Virus record (IMG/VR): IMGVR_UViG_3300006350_000238
Location: 1-20,328 of that record
DNA: 20,328 nucleotides
Direction: 5' to 3' (one strand)
DNA from: a virus
Shown: positions 15,173-20,328 of the stretch, piece by piece
Layout of the letters: the number at the start of each line of letters is the position of its first letter
Numbering within the stretch: the first letter of the stretch is position 1
Notes under the pieces: generated by a model
What the model was told of the DNA's origin: nothing
The model's input: only the letters and a program-made list of their open reading frames with translations
Databases searched by the model: none
Translations under genes and position numbers: made by a program

Positions 15173-15412
15173 ATGTCAGGAGATTACGAAACACACAACG
15201 ATAGGCAACCAAAAATCACCTATACCCCAAGAGAAATGACAACTTATCACATTTATTTGAATGATAAGTGTTTATTTAAAAATCTGAACCAAGAAGAATT
15301 TGATCTTATTTGGGATAAGATATACCGTTCTTACTTTAAAGAAGAACTTACGTATGCAGAATGCATAGACGATACATGTTTAGTAGGTATGTCTGAGGAA
15401 CACAGTTATTAA
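15173..15412 (+). CDS. Conserved cyanophage hypothetical protein (79 aa)
   Basis: The 79-residue product carries TTYHIYLNDKCLFKNLNQEE followed by FDLIWDKIY (residues about 23-52). I recognise this short beta-beta-alpha module as recurring in cyanomyovirus hypothetical proteins, alone or fused, without known function. A second in-frame ATG (residue 22, just before this module) could be an alternative start. A GAGG sequence at 15164-15167 precedes the chosen ATG. Two Cys (C64, C69) lie in the acidic C-terminal part. Confidence 0.75.
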   Translation: MSGDYETHNDRQPKITYTPREMTTYHIYLNDKCLFKNLNQEEFDLIWDKIYRSYFKEELTYAECIDDTCLVGMSEEHSY

Positions 15413-15427
15413 CAAACTCTTTTTGTG

Positions 15428-15976
15428 ATGATTCAAGTTATTAATGATTATTTGAAACCAGAAGAACTGAAGGTTATACAGGATTTAATGTATGAACCTG
15501 GTTTTTGGTCGTATGATCCCTTTAAAGTCCGCTATAACGATATAGAAGAGGATGATTTAAGGGATGGTCAGTTTAATCATGGGTTCTATAATAGTGCTAC
15601 AATGCACCAATCGGAGCATATAGAGAAATTATTCCCTATTTTTTGGCGAGCGAACCCCTTAGCACTCTACAGAATTAAGGCAAACCTCGAAAAATACGGT
15701 GGAGAGAAGAAATATGAGAGCGAATGGCACTGGGATTGGCAGAATGATGAAAAAATCCCCTGTAAGAATATGCAAACTGCTATATTTTACGTAAATAGCA
15801 ACAACGGATACACACAATTTGAGACAGGAGAGAGTATAAGGAGTTTACCTAACCGTATGGTGACGTTTCCAAGCAACTTAAAACACAGAGGTGTGTCATC
15901 AACCAACTCAAAAGAGCGTTATGTGATCAATTTTAACTGGTTTTTACCAGAGCTTGACAAATCCAAGAGTGTTTGA
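15428..15976 (+). CDS. 2OG-Fe(II) oxygenase superfamily protein
   Basis: I chose ATG 15428 over GTG 15425, giving 182 residues. The iron triad is visible: H101 and D103 in EWHWDW, and H153 in PSNLKHRG, with R164 (KERYVINFNW) placed to bind 2-oxoglutarate. The strand AIFYVNSNNGYTQF before the second His is typical of prolyl-4-hydroxylase-like enzymes. Such proteins are frequent in marine T4-like phages; their substrates (protein side chains, nucleic acid or small molecules) are mostly unknown. It follows the PAAR cluster and is the last gene of the operon. A sigma70-type promoter for a downstream RNA starts inside its 3' end. Confidence 0.88.
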   Translation: MIQVINDYLKPEELKVIQDLMYEPGFWSYDPFKVRYNDIEEDDLRDGQFNHGFYNSATMHQSEHIEKLFPIFWRANPLALYRIKANLEKYGGEKKYESEWHWDWQNDEKIPCKNMQTAIFYVNSNNGYTQFETGESIRSLPNRMVTFPSNLKHRGVSSTNSKERYVINFNWFLPELDKSKSV

Positions 15977-15982
15977 TATACT
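15954..15982 (+). promoter_or_regulatory. Near-consensus sigma70 promoter (TTGACA-17-TATACT)
   Basis: TTGACA at 15954-15959 is followed after exactly 17 bases by TATACT at 15977-15982, one mismatch from TATAAT. The predicted start is near 15988-15990. This is the best host-type promoter in the window and differs from the late boxes elsewhere. It overlaps the last codons of the oxygenase gene. Confidence 0.8.
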
Positions 15983-15987
15983 ATATA

Positions 15988-16153
15988 CGTTGAGTTGATC
16001 GCTCAACACGGGAGTGACTGAATAAACTTACTGGCATATTGCTGGTTAAGGTGATGAGACAGAGGTGGTGCTCGCTGTCAGAAATGGCAGAACTATCTTA
16101 CCAGATAGGTCTTAGGCAAAAAGGTATTTACACTGTAGTAATGCCCCTTTTTT
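15988..16153 (+). ncRNA. Candidate structured small RNA (about 165 nt)
   Basis: The sequence between a sigma70 promoter and an intrinsic terminator has no credible gene. It starts with a 6-bp hairpin (GTTGAG 15989-15994 with CTCAAC 16002-16007, 7-nt loop). A middle domain can pair CTGG-TTAAG 16042-16050 with CTTACCAG 16097-16104 (one bulge), enclosing GACAG 16058-16062 with CTGTC 16075-16079. A competing hairpin CTATC/GATAG lies at 16093-16108. It ends at the terminator at 16118-16153. It could be a free regulatory RNA or a leader that controls the 51-aa gene downstream. I could not match it to a tRNA, Yfr family or known riboswitch by eye. Confidence 0.6.
16118..16153 (+). terminator. Intrinsic terminator of the candidate small RNA
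   Basis: GGTATTTAC (16123-16131) can pair with GTAATGCC (16138-16145) with one T bulge, flanked by AAAAA (16118-16122) and TTTTTT (16148-16153), so the stem can extend. Six T follow a C-rich base. It lies about 70 bases before the next start codon. Confidence 0.75.
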
Positions 16154-16222
16154 GTTGGTATACAGGAATCCAACCTCCCACCTCACCACACACAAGAAAA
16201 ATATCTTTCCTTATTTTCGATT
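16154..16222 (+). other. Leader of the 51-aa gene with a small hairpin and C/A-rich tract
   Basis: GTTGG 16154-16158 can pair with CCAAC 16170-16174. A pyrimidine-rich, then CA-rich unstructured stretch (about 16175-16200) follows up to the ATG at 16223. No promoter box is clear, so the small gene may depend on read-through from the promoter at 15954 or from the oxygenase operon. Confidence 0.4.
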
Positions 16223-16378
16223 ATGGCAGTTAGAACTAAGATGGGTGGATTTGGAACTACTCTTGTAGTAGAGAAGAATCAGAAAAAGACCAGTCAGGGC
16301 ACAAGTAAAAACACAAAATATAGTGCAACTAGTAGAAACAAACGGAAAAAGAGGTATCGAGGACAAGGAAGGAACTAA
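16223..16378 (+). CDS. Small basic conserved cyanophage protein (51 aa)
   Basis: A 51-residue frame runs from ATG 16223 to TAA 16376-16378: it opens MAVRTKMGGFGTTLVVEKNQ and continues with KTSQGTSKNTKYSATSRNKR, ending in a Lys/Arg/Gly tail. I recognise the 'KMGGFGT...GTSKNTKYSATSRNK...KYRGQG' pattern as a recurrent tiny protein of T4-like cyanophages. It is strongly basic and may bind nucleic acid or be a minor virion protein; function is unknown. A terminator follows directly, so the message likely ends here. Confidence 0.82.
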   Translation: MAVRTKMGGFGTTLVVEKNQKKTSQGTSKNTKYSATSRNKRKKRYRGQGRN

Positions 16379-16380
16379 CA

Positions 16381-16405
16381 GGGGGTCATTCGACCCTCTT
16401 TTTTT
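16381..16405 (+). terminator. Intrinsic terminator after the 51-aa gene
   Basis: GGGGGTC (16381-16387) pairs with GACCCTC (16392-16398), one G-T wobble, with a 4-nt ATTC loop and seven T (16399-16405). It begins two bases after the stop codon. Confidence 0.92.
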
Positions 16406-16410
16406 ATGCT

Positions 16411-16418
16411 TATAGATA
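16411..16418 (+). promoter_or_regulatory. Candidate promoter element TATAGATA before the gp25 operon
   Basis: TATAGATA followed by G-TGTTAG repeats the arrangement at 743-756, again just after a terminator. It is one base from the late box TATAAATA and lies 24 bases before the ATG at 16443. It could start transcription of the 38-aa gene and gp25-gp6-gp7. There is no clear -35 box. Confidence 0.45.
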
Positions 16419-16442
16419 GTGTTAGCGTAAAATAATGAAAAA

Positions 16443-16559
16443 ATGACAATCAAAGTCGATAAAAGTGAAGAATTTGTCAAATCTGGCAGAAAATTGATCA
16501 GTGAATACCCTTCACAACCCCCTAAAAAGGAAAAAAGGGAAGAATCTGAGAAACCATGA
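16443..16559 (+). CDS. Possible tiny charged protein (38 aa)
   Basis: ATG 16443 to TGA 16557-16559 encodes 38 residues, opening MTIKVDKSEEFVKSGRKLIS and ending in a Lys/Glu/Pro-rich tail. It fills the gap between a terminator and gp25 and is the only sensible frame there, but the ribosome binding site is weak and there is no known motif. It may instead be a leader region. Confidence 0.48.
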   Translation: MTIKVDKSEEFVKSGRKLISEYPSQPPKKEKREESEKP

Positions 16560-16586
16560 TATATAAAAGGTAAAGTTCGTTAAAAA

Positions 16587-16979
16587 ATGGCGACTGTCTC
16601 TAAAAAATTCGTTGATTTAAACCCTAATTTTGAGAAAAATCCTCTTACTAAGGATTTACCACTGCTGAAGAACGCTGAAGCGATCAAATTTGCAGTAAAA
16701 AACATCGTAATGACCACTAGAGGTGATAGAGCGTTTCGTCCATACTTTGGAAGCACTGTTGTTGGGTCATTATTTGAGAATTTTACCTTAGGAACAGCAG
16801 ATGATATAAGAATTGCTATAGAAGATGCCTTAAATGCATACGAACCAAGGATAAAATTACTTGATGTTAGAGTTCGGGATGATATTGATAACAATGCATT
16901 GGATATAAGAATATATTATAGGATTATAGGAATGCCTTTAGATCCACAATCGCTTAATTTAATACTAGAAAGAGTATAA
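16587..16979 (+). CDS. gp25: Baseplate wedge subunit gp25
   Basis: The 130-residue product matches T4 gp25 (132 aa) and its contractile-injection relatives. VMTTRGDRAFRPYFGS at 41-56 and the conserved EPR triad at E86-R88 (AYEPRIKLLDVRV) are diagnostic. Gp25 joins the wedge core and contacts the sheath, passing on the contraction signal. Its ATG lies 27 bases after the 38-aa frame, behind an AT-rich TATATAAAA stretch. Its stop overlaps the gp6 start by one base. Confidence 0.96.
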   Translation: MATVSKKFVDLNPNFEKNPLTKDLPLLKNAEAIKFAVKNIVMTTRGDRAFRPYFGSTVVGSLFENFTLGTADDIRIAIEDALNAYEPRIKLLDVRVRDDIDNNALDIRIYYRIIGMPLDPQSLNLILERV

Positions 16980-18823
16980 TGGCTTTTAATCAAGTAACTA
17001 ATCTCGACTTTGAAGAGGTAAAAACAAGTTTGAAGGAGTTCATGAGATCTTCTGATACTTTTACTGACTATAACTTTGAAGGATCGGTATTATCACAGTT
17101 ATTGGATGTATTATCCTATAACACCTATTACAGTGCCTTGAACGCCAACCTGGTGGCGAATGAGGTCTTTTTTGATAGTGCATCTATAAGAGAGAATGTA
17201 GTATCACTTGCTAAGTTAGTTGGATATACCCCAAGGTCTGCAAAAGCAGCAAAAGCAACCATTACGATGGATTTTGTCGTAACACCTGCACAGTCATCAC
17301 TTACATTAAAAAAAGGAACTGCCTTTATTGGTAAAAATGCTGAAGGAACTTTCATTTTTAGTGTTTTAGCAGATGTTACCAGAGAATCCTATGTTGATAA
17401 TAATGGAATTCGTCGTGTTACCTTTACAGACATTGACATTTACCAAGGAAATCTATTAAATCTTAATTATGCAGTAGATACATCCACAAAACAGTCATTT
17501 ATCATTCCTAGTGCTGATGCAGATGTTGATTTACTTACAGTTATAGTAGATCACTTTGATACTAGTGTTCCATTGTCATATAGACCAGTAAAAGACATTA
17601 CTGAGATCTCTGCAACTGATAGAGTTTACTTTGTACAGGAAAATAAGAGTGAACAGTTTGAAATTATATTTGGAGACGGAGTGTTTGGACGTAAGATACA
17701 TGATGGTGATCAAATTGCTATTGAGTACCTCAACACCAACAAAGCATTAGCAAATGAGTGTAGTAGTTTTGAATTTGTAGGTACTATCATAAGTGGAAGT
17801 ACAACAATTACGGATTTACAACCAACAATTACCGTAACTACTAATTCTTTTGGTGGTGCTGATCCAGAAGACGTAACTTCTATCAAATATTTGGCTCCAA
17901 GATATTATTCTTCTCAGCGTAGAGCCGTAACTGTACGGGATTATGAAACTTTAGTTGCGGAATTATATCCTAACTTACAATCTTTATCTGTATATGGTGG
18001 AGAAGAAGCAAATCCTCCGCAATATGGAAAAGTGTACATTGTAGCAAAACCTAATGGTGCAGAAGCACTTACAACCACTGCTAAGAAAGAATTACAGAAG
18101 GCAATCAAGAAATATACGATATTAAGTGTTATACCTGAGATTATAGATCCTTCTTTCTTGTATTTGGAGATAACTTCCTTTGTTTACTACAACAATAACA
18201 ATACACGCAGAAATTCAGCAAATATTACCAATGTTGTAAGGAGTACAATCCAGAATTTTGGTAACACTGCAGATTTAGAGAGATTTAACGGTAAATTTAA
18301 GTATTCTAAGCTTGTTGGTCTAATTGATGATGCAGATATTGGTATAACATCTAATATTACACGTATTCGGATGAAAAAGAACATTACAGCACTGACTAAT
18401 GTTTTTGCATCTTACACAATATGCTATGGTAACGTAATTTCACAAAATACTGACCTTGTATCCAGTGGATTTAAGTTGACAGGTGAAGATCAGTCATATA
18501 TTTGGTATTTGGAGAAATACGGTACAAACAGTATTGCAATTTACCGTGTAGACGGAAGTGAGAAGAAATACTACAGTCAAAACATCGGAACTATTGATTA
18601 TACGATGGGTGAAATAAATATTAATGGTATTAATATAAGTTCTACAGTCGGAGGAACTCCATATATCTCTGTATCAATGGTTCCTGCATCTAACGACATT
18701 ATTGCCTTGAGAGATCTCTATTTAACAATAGCAGATTCAGATATTACAGTTACAACAATACTAGATGATATTTCATCTTCATCTAGAACATCAGGAGTAG
18801 GTCAAACACCAGTTTCTAGCTAA
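16979..18823 (+). CDS. gp6: Baseplate wedge subunit gp6
   Basis: The 614-residue product is near T4 gp6 (660 aa), the protein that forms the continuous inner baseplate ring. The N-terminal block contains YNFEGSVLSQLLDVLSYNTY, NANLVANEVFFDSASIRENV and LAKLVGYTPRSAKAAKATI. A FGDGVFGRKIHDGDQIAIEY segment (about 231-250) and APRYYSSQRRAVTVRDYETL (about 305-324) are typical of gp6/J-type wedge proteins. It overlaps both neighbours by one base (TAATG), which fits coupled production of gp25, gp6 and gp7. Confidence 0.95.
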   Translation: MAFNQVTNLDFEEVKTSLKEFMRSSDTFTDYNFEGSVLSQLLDVLSYNTYYSALNANLVANEVFFDSASIRENVVSLAKLVGYTPRSAKAAKATITMDFVVTPAQSSLTLKKGTAFIGKNAEGTFIFSVLADVTRESYVDNNGIRRVTFTDIDIYQGNLLNLNYAVDTSTKQSFIIPSADADVDLLTVIVDHFDTSVPLSYRPVKDITEISATDRVYFVQENKSEQFEIIFGDGVFGRKIHDGDQIAIEYLNTNKALANECSSFEFVGTIISGSTTITDLQPTITVTTNSFGGADPEDVTSIKYLAPRYYSSQRRAVTVRDYETLVAELYPNLQSLSVYGGEEANPPQYGKVYIVAKPNGAEALTTTAKKELQKAIKKYTILSVIPEIIDPSFLYLEITSFVYYNNNNTRRNSANITNVVRSTIQNFGNTADLERFNGKFKYSKLVGLIDDADIGITSNITRIRMKKNITALTNVFASYTICYGNVISQNTDLVSSGFKLTGEDQSYIWYLEKYGTNSIAIYRVDGSEKKYYSQNIGTIDYTMGEININGINISSTVGGTPYISVSMVPASNDIIALRDLYLTIADSDITVTTILDDISSSSRTSGVGQTPVSS

Positions 18824-20328
18824 TGTTCAATTCTTTACAAGTATCAAACTCTATTGAACAGCAGGTTCCAGATTATCTGTCCAATGAGTATCCAAATTTC
18901 ATTAATTTCTTTAAGGACTATTATAGGTTCTTAGAAACTAATGGAAATGCTCTTGACTTGTTAAATGGTCTTACAGAACTTGTAGATATTGATACTTATA
19001 CAGAAGCAGATGCACAAGCAACCCTAGATGGTGCTATAACCGCCTCAGACACGTCTATTACAGTTTTAGGGCATGTTGACTTCCCCTTAAATAACGGACT
19101 GCTTAAAATTGATTCTGAGGTCATTTTTTATAAGAGATTAGAACATACAATAAACGGTAAAACTAATTTTAATGAATGTAGTAGAGGATGGACATATAAC
19201 ACCTTAACTGTTACTGATGGATTCACTCCAAATAACGTAACAGTCGCTGCTGACCATGCAGATGCTTCTATTGTCAATAATCAGTCATATAATTACATTC
19301 TATATTTTCTAGAACAAATTAGAGAGCAATATTTAATAGATTTTCCATCAAACGTCTTAGTTGATAATTTAGACCTTGTAAATGTTGATTTCCTTCTAAA
19401 AAGAGCAAAAGATTTCTATCTTTCTAAAGGAACACCTCAAGGTATTGATTATTACTTCAAATTCCTTTTTCAAGAGAAACCAGAACTTAAAAATTACAAT
19501 GAATCGTTAATTGACGCTTCAAATGCAACTTATCAGAGTAAAGAGATTGTTAGGATTGAATCTTTGGATAATTACGATCCAAGATCTCTTGATGGTGATT
19601 CATTTATGCAAGGAGGTAATGAATTTCCAATTCAGACCGTAGAAAACGTCTTTTCTTCTTCAAGTCAAGTATATGAGGTTGAATTATCAAATGGAGCACT
19701 TTTAAACCCAACAAGATTTACAAAAATCACTTCAACACTAATTGACGACAAATTATTTGTAGATTCTACTTATGAGTTTCCAGAAACGGGATATTTACGT
19801 ATTGGTGAGATTTTAGTAGAGTATACTGGAAAAACTCTCAATTATTTTAAAGTTAAGAACTTTAACACTACAAGATATAAGATTGGTGAAACAATTTACG
19901 ATTCTGCATCTTTAGCAACTGTAAAAGGTAGACCAGCTGTATTTTTCGTAATATATGCAGGTGTTGCTGGATTTACTGTAGATTCTACTCTTACTTCATA
20001 TCAAGTTGGAGATATTGGTCAAGTATCAGATATTATTGAAGTAGACGATAGAATTATCAATAGTTGGGATTTTAATGACACTATACCATGTACAACTAGA
20101 AGAGGATTCTTAACAGGGATTAATACCGTTTGGTATGAAGATAATTCAACATATGTTTATACATCTAGTATTCCTGACTATAACTTCTTTAGAGATCCAC
20201 AAAATGATACAGATCTTATACCATCTGAGGTTTTTCTTGAAGATGGAAAGTATATTAGACAATTCCCTAGAACATTCCAACGTAGTCCAGAAGGAAGTAA
20301 AGAAACTATACCAACAAACGAACCTGTA
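18823..20328 (+). CDS. gp7: Baseplate wedge protein gp7, N-terminal part (3' end outside window)
   Basis: The frame is open from ATG 18823, overlapping the gp6 TAA, to the window edge (502 codons without stop). The N-terminus has the wedge-type motif VPDYLSNEYPNFINFFKDYY then RFLETNGNALDLLNGL. Near residue 190 is FLLKRAKDFYLSKGTPQGID followed by YYFKFLFQE, a block also seen in cyanophage gp7-like proteins. T4 gp7 (1032 aa) forms the core wedge with gp6 and gp25, and the gene order gp25-gp6-gp7 supports the call. The rest of the gene is not available, so total length and the downstream domains cannot be judged. Confidence 0.82.
   Translation, partial: MFNSLQVSNSIEQQVPDYLSNEYPNFINFFKDYYRFLETNGNALDLLNGLTELVDIDTYTEADAQATLDGAITASDTSITVLGHVDFPLNNGLLKIDSEVIFYKRLEHTINGKTNFNECSRGWTYNTLTVTDGFTPNNVTVAADHADASIVNNQSYNYILYFLEQIREQYLIDFPSNVLVDNLDLVNVDFLLKRAKDFYLSKGTPQGIDYYFKFLFQEKPELKNYNESLIDASNATYQSKEIVRIESLDNYDPRSLDGDSFMQGGNEFPIQTVENVFSSSSQVYEVELSNGALLNPTRFTKITSTLIDDKLFVDSTYEFPETGYLRIGEILVEYTGKTLNYFKVKNFNTTRYKIGETIYDSASLATVKGRPAVFFVIYAGVAGFTVDSTLTSYQVGDIGQVSDIIEVDDRIINSWDFNDTIPCTTRRGFLTGINTVWYEDNSTYVYTSSIPDYNFFRDPQNDTDLIPSEVFLEDGKYIRQFPRTFQRSPEGSKETIPTNEPV

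Noticed and set aside
15988-16120. Glutamine (glnA/downstream-peptide), SAM-type riboswitch or Yfr1-like RNA
   Set aside because: These would be plausible in a cyanophage, but the conserved core sequences I know for them are not present. A covariance-model search would be decisive.
16058-16148. Possible tRNA in the structured region
   Set aside because: A D-arm-like stretch and an anticodon-like hairpin are present, but the loop has six rather than seven bases, there is no T-arm consensus and no acceptor stem.
16039-16233. Plus-strand open frame starting with TTG (64 codons)
   Set aside because: It has a rare start, no ribosome binding site, runs through the intrinsic terminator at 16118-16153 and overlaps the start of the 51-aa gene. 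The composition is unlike the neighbouring genes.
1-20328. CRISPR arrays, insertion sequences, integrase or attachment sites
   Set aside because: No regularly spaced direct repeats, transposase, integrase or tRNA gene were seen. The region is a dense lytic-phage structural block.

Overview
This window looks like part of the late structural region of a T4-like cyanomyovirus, a contractile-tailed phage of marine Synechococcus or Prochlorococcus. The assignment rests on three things. There is a near-complete set of T4-type baseplate wedge and hub genes (gp53, gp48, gp4, gp26, gp51, gp27, gp5, gp25, gp6, gp7) and the C-terminal part of a gp32 single-stranded DNA-binding protein. There is a CP12 homologue, a Calvin-cycle regulator that occurs in photosynthetic hosts and their phages. 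The DNA is AT-rich, with TATAAATA/CTAAATA late-promoter motifs.

Layout: (1) 1-721, the 3' part of gp32, closed by a strong intrinsic terminator. (2) 722-1044, one small hypothetical gene and an 18-bp hairpin that can serve as a bidirectional terminator between convergent transcripts. (3) 1043-3664, a minus-strand operon (gp4, a conserved 150-aa protein, gp48, gp53) with 1-4 nt overlaps. (4) 3665-3699, a 35-nt divergent late-promoter region. (5) 3700-15976, a long plus-strand tail and baseplate-hub operon: tail-tube-like protein, gp26, a 46-aa gp51, two tape-measure-like proteins, gp27, cp12, a lysozyme-less gp5, a separate beta-helical spike, small hypothetical genes, a PAAR tip and a 2OG-Fe(II) oxygenase. 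(6) 15954-16222, a consensus sigma70 promoter followed by about 165 nt of structured, apparently non-coding sequence ending in an intrinsic terminator. (7) 16223-16559, two tiny genes separated by a terminator. (8) 16587-20328, the wedge genes gp25, gp6 and gp7, the last cut by the window edge.

How the genes fit together: gp27, gp5, the spike and PAAR build the hub and puncturing device. gp26 and gp51 are hub-assembly factors placed directly before the tape-measure-like genes. gp48 and the tube-like protein start tube growth. gp53, gp25, gp6 and gp7 form wedges, and gp4 completes the head. The two non-structural outliers are cp12, which would shift host carbon flux during infection, and the 2OG oxygenase, whose substrate is unknown. 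The points most worth a second look are cp12 lodged between two interacting hub genes inside a local GC plateau, the promoter-hairpin-terminator unit near 15954-16153, the gp5/spike split, and the compact divergent late promoter.
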